Positions 47,100 to 59,439 of a stretch of 64,000 nucleotides of DNA are shown piece after piece. Both the position numbers and the translations under genes were made by a program. A model generated the notes under the pieces. It was not told the DNA's origin. It saw nothing but the letters and a program-made list of their open reading frames with translations, and made no database searches. Source of the DNA: Corbicula japonica. Taxonomy: Eukaryota > Mollusca > Bivalvia > Venerida > Cyrenidae. Location: the NCBI GenBank assembly GCA_038501625.1, contig JAZAYU010000011.1:12656849-12720848 (forward strand), written 5' to 3'. Each line of letters starts with the position of its first letter. Positions within the stretch are counted from its first letter, which is position 1.

Positions 47100-47784
47100 T
47101 TAAATATATTAGTGTTGTAATCACTCAAACCAAGTTTGGCGAATACCAAATAAGTATTATTGCCATGAGAGTTAATAACATTTTGTGGACGTTTCCTGCC
47201 ACCGATGAGTCTGTAATACGTCTTGTTTGTCAAACTGGCTTGTAATAAATGGCTTGCTCTCAAGTATAAAATTAAATGTATATAATCTGACCTGGATGGT
47301 TATTGGTGTTTAACAAGCTTTTTTCAGAGAATTTGTGCTATTATTTCTTTCTCTAAGTTAAAAAATCACTTGAAATATCACTTTCTAGCAAAAGAAAATG
47401 GGACAAGTGATTTACATTATATTTCCAAAAAAAATAAAGAGGAATAACTCTTGTTTTTCACACATTATATACATAAGCTTTTCACCTTGGACTTTAAATT
47501 GCATCCTGCAACTTATTTGACAAAGTTTCAATGAAGACAGAAGAAAGTCTTTATATTATATGTCATATCATTGAGTTTATCAGTTTTTGTTGATTTTTGT
47601 GTATGATTTGGCATGAGTTATCTCCCCTTATTTTCCGACGATTTGCAATAAAATTTTCTTTGCAGGCCAGTCCAGATTGTTTGGCCATATAATAGGCTTT
47701 AATTTTGTACCAAAATAAAAAGTATATCTTGTCGGCCCAACCTAAACTCATTTTTGAGCCCTTTTGGACTTTCAGAATCTAGTC

Positions 47785-48122
47785 TACTTCTTCATATTCC
47801 AAATGTAAAACACTTTATGGAATGTTACCTGGGAAACCCGGAAGGGGTAATTGCATTTGGACATTGGCGGGACAAGTTAGAACAAATTTGGCTAGAAGAT
47901 AACCTCATAATAATGCGATTTTGGAATATTAGTGTGATATTAAATGCTAAACCGTTCTTATACTTACAGGGAAAATGTATCACGGACCCCGTGTTTAATT
48001 TGTCGTCCTTTAAGTTGTTTAGGCATGTTTGGCCTGAGGTTTTTCAAATACGGTTTGATCAAAACTTTTGTCAAAATTTTTATGAACAGCAAAAATTGTA
48101 CGAAAAAAGAATTAAATATTGA
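47785..48122 (+). pseudogene. Mab-21-like gene, 3' coding fragment downstream of the insertion
   Basis: Directly after the target duplication the frame reads LLLHIPNVKHF, FGHWRDKLEQIWLEDN and on to a TGA at 48120-48122, 113 codons. The HIPNV...HWRDKLE...LE pattern suits the C-terminal tail of bivalve Mab-21-like proteins and continues the order expected after the 5' part. The frame is offset relative to the end of that part, so the gene would be disrupted even without the insertion. Confidence 0.65.
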
Positions 48123-50370
48123 TATATTGTAGTGTAGAAATTTAAGTTAAAATAAAGAATCATCCTTCAATGTCATGAAATAGCATGCAATGTGTGGATC
48201 CATCAGTAGAAAACGATTTTAATTTTAATATTACAGTAAAAAAAGACAAAATGTATTATTTAAATATTGACAAAAGCATAAAAACTTTTCGTAAATGATG
48301 TTTGAAGCAATAACAAAAAATGATGTTTGAAGCAATAACAAAAAAGATTGCTTAACGAGGCAATTCCGAAAACGCCTACTGCCGGTATTTCAAATGGCCG
48401 CTATTGCCATGAACTTTATCAATATCTTTTACACAAAGCAATTGTTGTGAGCTACTTAGATATGAAAACAAAGTTCATTAAATAATTTAGCATAAAACCG
48501 GTATAAAAATCAACTTCAAACAACATTCAAACAGGCCACCATACGAACTATAAATAAGATGCTGTGATCATTATTTTCGTAAAATCTTACCAACGATATA
48601 TAATATTTGTTATTGTTTAATTTTTTCCCCTGAGTTTCTGTTTTACTATCAATTTAACAAAAGCAAACAGCAATATATTTAAGATCATAACTTTTATACC
48701 TTTACAACGACCACCATTAAAATACAGTTGCAGAATTCATTATGGTTCTTCTATTTGGATAAATGGAAAATTCTTTGACTCATTGAAGTCCTTTCAGTTA
48801 CTGGACCGGAAATAAAGCATGAAGCAATTATGTTTAGTCTCAGAATCTAAGGTTTCCGGACTTGCGCTAATATAAGATTTACTGGCACATGACTGTTCAT
48901 GTCTCCAATGCAATTTACATGTACCTCTTACGAATAATAGAAAAAAAGTGTCGTAGTCCGTGCACAATGACAGAATGTCTGCTGGCTTATTTGGGTAAAC
49001 CTTCATGTTTGTCATGAACAAGACTGAGACATAACCGATCTAGTCTCAAGTTTCTTATGTTTAATACATGGCAGATTAAATCTCTATGGCCAGTATCCAT
49101 TCCGTTTCAAAATTACTGTTTTTGTTTGCGGTTAATTCAGGTGATTTTACTTATCGGCAGCCTGGTACTTGTCATAATTAAAATCGTTGGTGCTACAAGT
49201 CCAATGATTACATAATTATATATTGTAAAAGAGTTGTTAATTGCGAAGTTAAAATTTGTTATATTAGATCTGTTGTTAATTATGTCAATGACAGTTCATT
49301 ATATAACTTCTAAAGACTAAAAGTGATTTAAATGTTATGTTATAATTTGCGATACCATGCATTTAGGAGAAGAGGAGAAGTTCGTTTTACAAAGAGGATG
49401 AAATATATCGAATCTTGGTTTAAACAACATTGTTTTCATGTTCAAAATAAAGCTACAACAATAAAACATAATAAAGCTATAATAATAAAGTAATACAATA
49501 GTTTACATCATAATTTGAACCCTTCCGTAAATTTTTGCGTGATATTTTTAATCAGTCTTTTGGAAAAATAACTTGATACTAAGACATTTATATAATTTAA
49601 AAGCAGCAGGGTAGGAACGTTTTATGTAAGATCAACCTGTGACAGACATAATGCTATCGAATTTGGCTTCAATATCAGTGTTCTCCGATCGGATTTAAAC
49701 TCATCTCCTGAAAACCGCTACGCTTCAAGGATCAGACAACGAGTCATTAAAACGTGTTTATATCAACGTTACCTTCCGAACTATTCAGATTGTTGCCAGT
49801 AGTATAGGCGCCACTTTGGGTGTAAGTAAACGGGCGCCATCTTGGATGACCTACTTTCTATTTATAGTAACTCATTAACATATAAGCGAGAATGGTAGTA
49901 CGCATGCGCTGTGTGTTAATGACGGAAACAATAACCGTTTAGATAACCAAGTTATTATATAGCATGTGCATATAAAAAAGTTCACTTACGATGTTCCTAA
50001 ACTTAAATGATGATTTTTGTTAGCCGCTCTTTTCTTTAGAACATTCACCGCGCGCTAACAATGCCTATTTAAGCTGGCCTTTGTCGATATAAGGACGGAA
50101 ACGCGAACAATGGTCTATTCAACTGCTGAGTATTAATCCCTTTAAAGTCGTCTTAATGTCTGGCGTGTGTTGATATTGGGACGGATACGGCATAATGGAT
50201 ATTGATTTTGTCAATAGAAGTATTGATTTAATCCTCTGACAAAGGGAACGCTACTTTCAAGTTGTGTGACTAGTTTGAACCGGATTTTTCTATTTATTAT
50301 CAACCAATGAAAATGAAAAATGATGACGTTCTTACTGAAAATAGGGCTTACGCTCTTCGTTTTGAAATCG
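48123..50370. other. Intergenic stretch
   Basis: No gene recognised. A 24-base unit (AATGATGTTTGAAGCAATAA...) is duplicated at about 48295-48345. Short ORFs show no protein-like pattern. Confidence 0.45.
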
Positions 50371-50375
50371 AGGTT

Positions 50376-50419
50376 TTACACACACACACAAACACAAACA
50401 CACACACACACACACACAT
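50376..50419 (+). repeat. (CA)n microsatellite
   Basis: Runs of ACACACAC with two AAACA interruptions. It accounts for the open frame in which it lies. Confidence 0.95.
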
Positions 50420-50589
50420 ACCGGTCTAACCAACAGACAGAGGTACCTATTTCTGTACATACTCATAGAGGTCTACCATTATTTGAAGGCGTATGCAGTG
50501 GACAATACCATCACCTTATCAAAAATTAAACCCTCAGTTTTATGACTATTTGCTATCTTGTGTATCTCGCTGTTTAAACTATGCGCACT

Positions 50590-50850
50590 TGGCATACACC
50601 TAGAGGTTCATACCTCATCATGTATCACACACTATCACACACGTTTGACAAAGACCAAGTGGGGTAATTGCACATTCAAAACGTATTGCTAACATCTAGA
50701 GGTAAGTACCTCATCCTGTATCACACACAATCACACACATTTGACAAATACCAAGTGGGGTTATTGCACACACATAACGCATTGCAAACACAAAGAGGAA
50801 TCGTACCTCTATCTGTGTCACACACAACACACGTGCATCGCAAAAGCTAA
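50590..50850. repeat. Minisatellite, about 110-bp unit
   Basis: About 2.5 copies of a unit with GTATCACACAC.ATCACACAC, TTTGACAAA.ACCAAGTGGGGT and ATTGCACA. Confidence 0.75.
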
Positions 50851-50859
50851 GTGAGGTAA

Positions 50860-53150
50860 CAATTCACAGGATCATTCTTCTTACTTTAAATCAGGTAAGT
50901 TCAGCTCTTGTTCTATTCCGTCGAGAGTGTACATATATAAATTAATAATAAAAAAGATGTCTTCAAGATTTAGGCAACGTTGATGGTTATGTGATCGTCT
51001 GTGGTTTGTGAACAATGTTTTACGTCCCTTTTCAATAGTATTGAGGTGGCCAAATTTCATAACCAATCTCCTGGTCTACCAGTACTAGACTTCTATCTAC
51101 AGTAAAAAAAAATCAGCCAACTCTCTCACATCAAGACACATGGGGGAGAAGGGCTCAAAGCCATGCCCCTCTGTTATTGTCTGCTAAGCACAACTTAACA
51201 TGTATAATCTCTTTGTTAAGGATAGCCATTTAAAAAGTTTAGTTTGGTTTAGTTTATTTGGGTTTAAGGCACATCAGCACAGTTTAGTACAGCACCTAAC
51301 AGGAAAGATGACACACATGTCATCCCACCTGCTTGAGTCCAAGTGTTTCTAAAGACTCCAAGCTGTTATGATGCACGCCTACAGTGGTTGCCAATTTCTT
51401 GTTTACCAGTAGGGACAACTACAAGGGCCCACAAACATGGCATGGAAAGCTCCTTAAATTAGGAACTTAAAAGAGTGTGATACTGGGTTACAGATCAATA
51501 AATCAAAAAGACATTACAGATTTCTGTTACTTTAATGTAAAGATTTTCTACCAATAACAAAAAGGTCATCATATGGTGGTAAGCATCAGAAGCTGAAACA
51601 ACAATTGTCTTTAAAATCAGCACATGTTGATCTCAACGATTTAACATCAATATAGCACAGAATAGGCAAGATAAAAATAAAACATTTTGTAATTAATCAA
51701 GAATGGACATGTTATCCTATGATCACAAATTCAGAATACACCATCAGGTTTTTGTGTCAGACATCAGAGTTCAGTGGATAAACAGCAAACTACTACAAGC
51801 TAATCTAAAGTAAAAGCAGTTTACCAATACATTGTTTTTGCAATTGTTTGTGATTGTTCATTTTGAGTGTAACATAATTCAATGAAAATTTAACAGTTTG
51901 TAGTTGGATATTATTAAAAGTTTAACAATACATTTTTTATGCAATTGTTTGTGATGGTTCACTTGTGATAGTTCATTTTAAGGGTTACATAATTCAAACA
52001 TTGTAACATATAGTAATATTGTAGATACCATAATAATTTGCATAACCATGACAAATTACTCCATACATCTGACACCAGTTTGTACACTCTAACTACCTTA
52101 ATTCTAACATGAAGCATATTTGTACATATTTGTGTGATACCCTTCTAGAAATTAGAAGTTTTCTAGTTCTAGATTATATTCCACAAATATGATACAGAAA
52201 AACATCATGACTGGTTTGGTAAAAATGAGGGCCTAAGAAATAAAACTGAGACTAGAGACCATACTCAATTATCAAGCATCTCATACACATGAAAAATATG
52301 ACATGCACATCTAAACTTTATACTGAACAACTGTTAAAATATCATGCCAATATCTGTTAAACTGTGAAAGTAAGCATTTAATTTAGCAGATTTTATTTAT
52401 TTATGCTTCTCTCCTAAAACTAATAAACTAACCCATATGAAAAACATGTCCGCACTTCTACACTTAATGCACTTCTACACTTAATGGTGAACATATGTAC
52501 AAAGTTTCAAATCATATCAGTCTGTTTTAAACTGAAGAATTAATTTGTGTCACAATATTTTGTAAAATCCTTCTTCCTTGAAAAAAATGCTGGAATGATC
52601 CATATGAAAAACTGTTCAAGAAGTTCATTTTACAGGATTTGAGACTGTTACATTCTGCTCATCTCAAGGAAAAATAATCAATTGATCAACAATGAAAAGT
52701 ATGTCATATGCATTTCAACTTCTCTGTAATAATCTGAACTATTCTAGGATTTGCTACAGATTTTTTTTTTACTTAACAAACAGTGAATAAAATATTCAGA
52801 AAAGCCTGATTTTCAAAGTGATATAAAGTAAGAATGTTTATTTGGTCCATATCTGTAGAAAATGACATAATATTTATTCTATAAAAATCTCCAAAGCTCT
52901 GTTTTAAATATTGCATAACACAGACCTAAACGGTGGAGTTCAACAGGTCATTGACAAGCAACAAGAGAAATGACTTCTGATAATGCATCATAATACACTA
53001 TCTTAAGACCAGGTTTAAATATTGGAATATTGGAATTCTGACACCAATATTTTCACTCTGCTACTAAAATTTTTGTTTCAAACATCACTGAACAACCAGT
53101 GAGTGAAAAGTTCAGAAAAGATTGAATTTTAAGATGGTATGAAGTTTGTG
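50860..53150. other. Noncoding AT-rich stretch
   Basis: No gene recognised. A partial relative of the GATCATAAAACTAA MITE (AAATAAAACTGAGACTAGAGACC, read in parts) is at about 52238-52290. Two diverged direct copies containing CAATTGTTTGTGAT.GTTCA lie near 51840 and 51940. Confidence 0.4.
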
Positions 53151-53184
53151 TCAAAATTAGGTTTATAGAATTTAACAGAAAAAA

Positions 53185-53540
53185 ATTAAAATCCCAGGGC
53201 GGGGCACCTGGGCAACTCAAGAACATTATTTCAATAATTTAAGTAGAGATCATCAATATAAATATACATACCAAATTTGATGACAATGGGATGAAAAATG
53301 TGACCTCCATTGCGTTAACAAAATGTTTGCTTTAATCTGACCTAGTTTTCAACCCAAGATGACCCAGTTTCGCAAAGGGATCGCCACACCACCAAGACAA
53401 ACATTCTGACCAAGTTTGGTTACAATCAGATAAAAATTGTGGCCTCTATCGTGTTAACAAAAATGTTGACGGACGACAAACATCTGGCCCCCCTCTGATC
53501 ACAACAGCTCATTCAGAGCCTTTGGCTCTGTGAGCTAAAA
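53185..53540. repeat. Molluscan interspersed repeat (ends in CATTCAGAGCCTTTGGCTCT)
   Basis: Contains the sequence classes common in bivalve repeats: CCAAATTTGATGACAATGGGA, CCAAGTTTGGTTACAATCAG, GACGGACGACAAACATCTGG and a terminal GTGAGCTAA. Confidence 0.6.
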
Positions 53541-53940
53541 ATTTTACTTGCCACATCCACTCCACAACTTACTATACAGACTCTCAAAGAATTTCACTTT
53601 ATACTCTGTCATGTGCTCTTATGAACAATCCTTGTTTTTCAGGTATTTCTAAATATATTTGCATGAACAATACCCTAGTCACCCAACACTTACATTACTT
53701 ATATGCCTTACTTTCAACAATTCCATTAAACAAAAGCTCACCTGCATCTCTCTTAATAAGCCCGTTGAAATTTTAAACACTTGCAAGAATACTATCAAAT
53801 ACAATGGAAATTTCTTTTTCGTTTGAATATTTTTTGGTTGTATATCATCTGAATCTATAAAGTCATGACATGAAGTTCATGATGAACACTGCATGTATCC
53901 ATTGGCTGTTAAAAATCTTTTATTTTCCTCTTTTCAACCG

Positions 53941-54112
53941 TTATCCAGTTATGTACTGTTTTTTTTTTATTTTCTTCCACGACAATGTTTGAAGGCATTT
54001 GTATTTTGTGGAAGCATTCAAACAATCGATCTTCCTCAGCTCTCGTCGCATTGTTACATTTGTCGTAAACATCAGCAGCTCACGCTGTTCATCTGTCAGC
54101 TCAATTTTTGCG
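53941..54112 (-). CDS. Weak exon candidate, unidentified
   Basis: On the minus strand, after an acceptor CTTTTTCTACTTCAG, an open frame reads KIELTDEQRELLMF and MRRELRKIDCLNASTKYKC. It passes an A-rich stretch and stops at 53941. The composition is more protein-like than its surroundings, but no family was recognised and no partner exon in matching phase was found. Confidence 0.3.
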
Positions 54113-54394
54113 CTGAAGTAGAAAAAGTGTAAACTTACACATGCTGAAAATGTTATCAAGTTTTCAAACAATCTATGGAAAACTTCACAGAACATGATAT
54201 TTTTTAATGTATAGAAAAGGGAAACTTCTTATGTCACATGTGACTGGTGCATTAGGAATGAGGATTCTAATATGATAAATTAATTTATAAGTTTCTTACA
54301 AACAACATTGAATAACAAGACACAATTTAGCTAATTATTTTACTCTTCAAACCATTCACAACTGTTCATAATGTTATGTATAATGCATAATTTA

Positions 54395-54965
54395 AAACAA
54401 GAGGGCCTTTAGGAACCTGGATCATTCACCAGAGGGGCCGTGACCTAGGGTAAAAATGCAAGACTAACTTCACCTAGATGGCATAACTTGAATAACTCTT
54501 TTCTCTGTCCTTTTTATGGGGAGAAGACCACCCAGTGACCTTTCCTTTAAGTTCTGGCAAAATCAGGCCATCTGATTCTGAAGAAGAGTTCAAGTTCTTC
54601 TAATGTAAGTTAATGTAAACTTTATGATTACTGGGTGGGCCAAATTTGGACCCAGAGGCATGATTAAAAGAAAAGAAGATGTCCAGATGATGCTTCATAC
54701 ATAAAAGCTATGGGGTTTCTAGTTTAAGAAAGGAAGATTTTTTGAAATTAGAATTTGAAGCTCATCTTTTAGCCTGTGACCTTCTTATGTAACCACTTGA
54801 AACCATTCCGACCATTTTATTAGGGGACTCGCCCAATGATCATTACCATGAAGTTTGGTCAAATTTCAGAGAAAATCTTGTGAAAATATTGGCAAAAGAA
54901 ACAAAGAAACCCAGTGCACTATAACTGACGACAAACTAAGGCTGGTCACACTAACTTACAATTAG
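54395..54965. repeat. Molluscan interspersed repeat (AACAAGAGGGCC type)
   Basis: Begins AAACAAGAGGGCCTTTAGGA and contains CCTAGGGTAAAAATGCAAGA and CCATGAAGTTTGGTCAAATT. It ends near CACTAACTTACAATTAGCAC. Confidence 0.6.
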
Positions 54966-55109
54966 CACTTTGTGCTTAAAGAGCAAAAAACCAAAACAAG
55001 CTAATAGCATATTGCTATGTAATACATATCCCCTACTGGTTACTCTTAAAGGCAATGTGAATAATTTGCTTGTAATGTGTTTAAGAAGATAATGTATTTA
55101 AAATAAGTG

Positions 55110-55276
55110 GAATGATTAGATTTGGAAATGAGTTGCATCAGGGATGGGATGCATTAGGTTTGAGATTCATCAGGGATGAGATGCATTGGGAAAGAGATTC
55201 ATCAGGGATGAGATGGATTGGGAATGAGATTCATCAGGGATGAGATGGATTGGGAATGAGTTGCATCCGGGATGGG
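55110..55276. repeat. Minisatellite, about 36-bp unit
   Basis: Alternating GATTCATCAGGGATGAGATG and GATTGGGAATGA blocks in four to five copies. Confidence 0.85.
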
Positions 55277-55289
55277 ATAAACATTAATA

Positions 55290-55910
55290 TTTCCCCACCA
55301 AGGGGAACATTTGTGGTAAGTTATTTTAAGAGGTTAATACACGACACAGCCCAGCTGTTATTTTAAATTCTCCCAAAAAATGAAAAATTGGTTCAAAAAG
55401 CAATTTTGTATGTGACCTTGACCTCTGAGGTAAATCATGGTTCATATACACGACATTCTGTCTCATCAAGTGGAACATTTTTGGTAAGTCGTTTTAAAAT
55501 TCCCCAACAAATTAGAAACGGTCTGAACAAACAAATTTTGTGTGACCTTGACCTCTGTGGTAATGTCTAGATACAGGCTACATTCCATCTCACCATGGGC
55601 AACATTTGTGGTAAGTCATTTTAAAATCCCCCAATAAATGACGGAAAAATGGTGGGGACAAAGAAATTTTTCAGAATTTTCACCTTGAAAGTCTATGCGT
55701 GACCTTGACCTTTTAGCTATGGTCATGGTTCATATGCGCAACACTCCGTCTTACCGAGGGGAACATTTGAGGAAAGTTATTCTAAACTCCCCCAATATAT
55801 GATTGAAAAACGGTCCAGACAAGTAAAGTAGACAGAATTTTGACCTTTAAAGTCTAAGTGTGACCTTGACCTTTGAGTGGTCATGGTTCATAGACGCGAT
55901 CCCCCCCCCC
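55290..55910. repeat. Tandem units of about 125 bp (GTGACCTTGACC)
   Basis: Four to five imperfect units each contain GTGACCTTGACCTCTG or a close variant, GGGGAACATTTGTGGTAAGT and TTTTAAAAT.CCCC. Similar satellite-like cores occur in bivalve pearl-type elements. Confidence 0.7.
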
Positions 55911-56064
55911 ACCGGTAAGGGACTAAAATATCAAAAAGACAAAAAAAGACAGACCTGTCTTTATCCTTGAGGAAGAAGCTTCCTTTACTTCAGAACTTGG
56001 TCCTGGAAACGTATCTGAAATTGGAAGAAATGCTTTAAACATCATGAATACACTTGTTACTTTA

Positions 56065-56775
56065 TAGTAAACAAGAGGGCCTATGGGACCATGGGTCGCT
56101 AACCTGCCAACAACTGCTCAATGGTTGCAAGAGTCAGTGGATGCAAATGCAATTGCCAATTGACTCAAAGAGTTATCAAATTTTGACTCTGGGGTCATCT
56201 CTGGTAGAGTTTCACTAGATGACATTCCTCATCAGGATTGTTAAAGCACAAAGTGGACTGAAGGTTTTTGTTATTTTTGCATGGAACGCTGCATCTTACA
56301 TTTTTTTTACATAACCAAGTTTCAAACCTGACCTAGATATCATTGAGATCAACATTTTCACCATGCGTGAAAAAGATGGGACCAAAATTGAGACCGCTAG
56401 AGTGCGGACAAGCTTTTTCTATAATTTGACCTAGTGACCTAGTTTTAAGGGTCACATGACCCAGTTACAAACCTGAATTAGATATCATTGAGATAACATT
56501 CTGACCTAGTTTGAAAAGATCGGATAAAAATTTAGACTGCTCGAGTGCAGATAAGCTTTTTCTATCATTTGAACATGTGACCTAGTTTTGAAGGTCACCT
56601 GACCCAGTTATGAACTTGACCGAGATGTCATTGAGATAAACATTCTGACCAAGTTTGAAGAAGATCGGATAAAAATTAAGACCGCTAGAGTGCGGACAAC
56701 AATTGTGAACGGACGCCAGATGAAAGGCGATCACAAAAACTCACCCTGTCACTATAAACAGGTGAGCTAACAAAA
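56065..56775 (+). repeat. Interspersed repeat, AACAAGAGGGCC to CAGGTGAGCTAA
   Basis: Starts AACAAGAGGGCCTATGGGAC and includes about three internal units with GACCTAGT, TCATTGAGAT.AACATTCTG and ACCGCTAGAGTGCGGACAA. It ends ATAAACAGGTGAGCTAAC. The type is widespread in clams and may be the same class as the copy at 54395. Confidence 0.65.
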
Positions 56776-57895
56776 AGTAAGCCTATTTGCAGGTGACTAT
56801 TGCCATCATGTACTAGATTATCATCTTTCTGTCCAGTTCGCTCACTGATAATCATTACTGGCCCGCTTTAACCAGAGACTGTGACATTATCCATGTATTA
56901 TCCATGACGTCACCTTGGAGCCATAATGACGTACACTGCTTGCAATTAAGACTTGTTGTTGATTAATAGACATGTTATATGTTACTCTCATTGAGATGAA
57001 AAATCGAACAATTGTATTACAGATTTTAATACACTTCAGAGCTGGGCTGTTTCATGTATTAACCTCTTAATATTACATATATAAAACATTGTGTATTATG
57101 CTTTTCCCTTACTTTTTATTGGAAAGTACATCCTGCATCTTTTTTTGCATCTCTTTATTTTATGCATCTTGATGAAACAAAAAAAGGAAACGCAAAACCA
57201 TATATTGGACTATTCAACTATAACTGTATTATAAACAGAGTGAAGAATAATACCCAGACAATACTGCCTTGTCACAGAAGTATGGGAAGCAAAACCACAA
57301 GAAAATAATAAAAGATGGATGCAATTCCAGTAGGCCATCTTGGATTTTATCTTTTTGTAAAAAAGAGAATTGATATTGACATGAAGGAGTAACAAAAATC
57401 TTGAAAAACCAATTGAAAATTTGTAATTTAATGAAAAAACAGCTGGAATGATATTTTACCCAATAGGTTTTTTTTTCAAAACCCAATTAAAATACATTAA
57501 AACTCAAAGTAATAAGTAAATACCCAATTGGCTAAAATTCTTATCTGTAACACTGATGTAAGACAACTGTACATAGTAACTTAAGTAAGTTTCATGAAAT
57601 TCTGACAAAAACTGTAGAAGTAATTCTTCACAAAATGTTAACAGACAGACGGACCAACAGACTGACTCAAGTACACCCCTTACTCTGGTTTGTGGGGGTA
57701 TAATAACTTATTGACAGCATTCATCACTTTTAAGCTAGACTCCAAGCCTTAAAAATTATGCTAGACACATTAATAAAGTTCCAAAGAATAGCAAAATGTC
57801 TTAAAGATACCAATTTGAAAACATTAATTACAGGGGATATTTTTTTTCAAAATGCAAAAATGATGTAGCAATGATGAAGCAACATATAATCTTAC

Positions 57896-57979
57896 AGTTA
57901 GTGTAATTATCATGATTCTGCTCTGTTTCATCATCACTGTCACCTTCATCACCACTGTAATCACTGCTCAACTTGGTAC
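57896..57979 (-). CDS. Small acidic exon candidate
   Basis: Between a TTGATTACAG acceptor and a GTAAGA donor on the minus strand, 27 codons are rich in Asp, Glu and Ser (SSDYSGDEGDSDDETEQ). A second minus-strand donor (GTAAGC after GGAGGGAAACGCTTGTG, near 59249) could end an upstream leader exon. A minus-strand gene over 54-59.4 kb is possible but not proven. Confidence 0.3.
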
Positions 57980-58830
57980 CTGTAATCAAGACAAAAGGTA
58001 AGGGTGGATATGAAAATTAATGAAGCAATGAATTCTATCTTGACTAAGTTTTTAACAGCAGTTGCGAAGCAACCAATGTTTTAGCTACCAGTTTTTAAAG
58101 CACCCAGGACCTTTTAAAAAAAAAGTAACAAGTGGTCTCAAGAAGCGGCACACCTTGGACATTTCTGATGCAATCTTTGTGGTTAACTATACGTGTGTGA
58201 TTATTGGTAGATAGGGAAGATTGGTAGATTCACATCTTGATAGAAAGAGGGAAATGAGGTCGCATGAATTAGAGGATTCACAGATTTATACAATGAACTT
58301 GTATTTATACTGAAACATGTTTATGTTACCGACAGTTCAATTAAATCTAAAATGTTACAACACAGCCCCGTGATTATAAATCCTTTTTCAAGCTCAACTT
58401 GAGTATTAAACTTGATTTGCTTCTTTACATTGCTAGAATTAAATCATCTTTACTTTATCAGAAATATATATTTGCTTTTGTTAAGGCTATTCATCTAATA
58501 GTTTCAGCAGAAAGCAAGACTTAACACGCAAAATTTAAATATTTCTTAACAAGCAACTGTTTAACAATAAACTATTAAACATGTAGGTGACATAAAATTA
58601 ATCAAAATGTTTCATGGTAGTAAATGAAACTAAGAATATTTTAAGAATTACCTCATGGCAAAGAGGCATAAGTTGCCAAAGCATTCCTTCATCACACAAT
58701 TCCTTTCCCACTTTTCACCATGGTTCACTAACCGGCCCAGAGTCTTATTTTCTTCTGTTGCATCAATACTTAAAAGAAAAATCAGTGATCAAGTTATTTA
58801 TAACAACAAAGTTTCTGTAGCTCGTTTTTT

Positions 58831-58932
58831 TGGCGTTGTCCCGGTTAGCTCAGTTGGTTGCGTCGCAGGAATTGCATGGCTAGGCGCTGTCGCCGTGACG
58901 GTGCGGGTTCGCTCCCAGCTAGAGAAGCTATC
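58831..58932 (+). repeat. tRNA-derived SINE head, copy 1
   Basis: GTCCCGGTTAGCTCAGTTGG matches a Pol III A box, and GTGCGGGTTCGCTCCC supplies a B box about 50 bases later. The 3' part cannot pair with the 5' end as a tRNA acceptor stem would, so it is a SINE head and not a tRNA gene. The following body includes CCCCGTACATTTAGTCA. Confidence 0.75.
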
Positions 58933-59084
58933 ATTTGAAATTCACAGTAGCGCTATTTGTGCAGTGTGGCGGCCGTAAAAAGTCTCCCCGTACATTTAGT
59001 CAATACTGTTATCAGTAAATTAACCCGTTACCGATGTCATGCAGTGATTGTTACGTATATCAGGGCTATCCGATCAACGTTTTT

Positions 59085-59186
59085 TGGCGTTGTCCCGGTT
59101 AGCTCAGTTGGTTGCGTCGCAGGAATTGCATGGCTAGGCGCTGTCGCCGTGACGATGCAGGTTCGCTCCCAGCTAGAGAAGCTATC
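59085..59186 (+). repeat. tRNA-derived SINE head, copy 2
   Basis: Differs from the copy at 58831 by only two or so substitutions (GATGCAGG for GGTGCGGG) over about 100 bases, with a spacing of 254 bases between the starts. A tandem insertion or a dimeric SINE is likely. Confidence 0.75.
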
Positions 59187-59439
59187 TTCTGAACAATACA
59201 AGTTTGTGTACACTACATGTCTTTGTGTAGTTAAAGTTAAAGGCTTACCACAAGCGTTTCCCTCCAGAATGGAAAAAGAAGCGACAACCGCTTGATTTTT
59301 CTTCTCCTCTTCTGTCCCCCTCCTTAGCAGAAATATTTTCCCCTCTATTTACTACGAGGAAATCTCCGTTTTTCTTCTGATTTCTGTGACAACACCCCTT
59401 CCTGAAATTTAAGCAAAACAAAATATTCCAACAGATCAA

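Larger units (their letters stand above)
42424..47780. mobile_element. Non-autonomous TIR element inserted in the Mab-21-like gene
   Basis: The ends are AGATTCTGAA (42424-42433) and its complement TTCAGAATCT (47771-47780). They are flanked by the direct repeat AGTCT (42419-42423 and 47781-47785). A further inverted match inside each end includes GGGCCGACAAGATATACTTT (about 42453 and 47714-47740) and GGCCTGCAAA with AATAAGG.GAGATAACTC (about 42527-42575 and 47620-47670), so the inverted ends are about 150-180 bases long. No transposase was recognised in the 5.36 kb; open frames are shorter than 75 codons. Superfamily unknown; the 5-bp duplication is unusual for the common families. Confidence 0.8.

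Noticed and set aside
42424..47780. Polinton/Maverick identity, because the ends read AG...CT
   Set aside because: No polymerase, integrase or capsid gene was seen, and the target duplication is 5 bp, not 6. The class is left open.
58838..58920. A functional tRNA gene
   Set aside because: A and B boxes are present, but the 3' part does not pair with the 5' end to form an acceptor stem and no coherent cloverleaf could be drawn.
58655..59295. Overlapping ORFs of about 107 and 112 codons with the repeated peptide VVPVSSVGCVAGIAWLG
   Set aside because: They are translations of the two SINE heads. The repeated peptide follows from the repeated A/B-box DNA.
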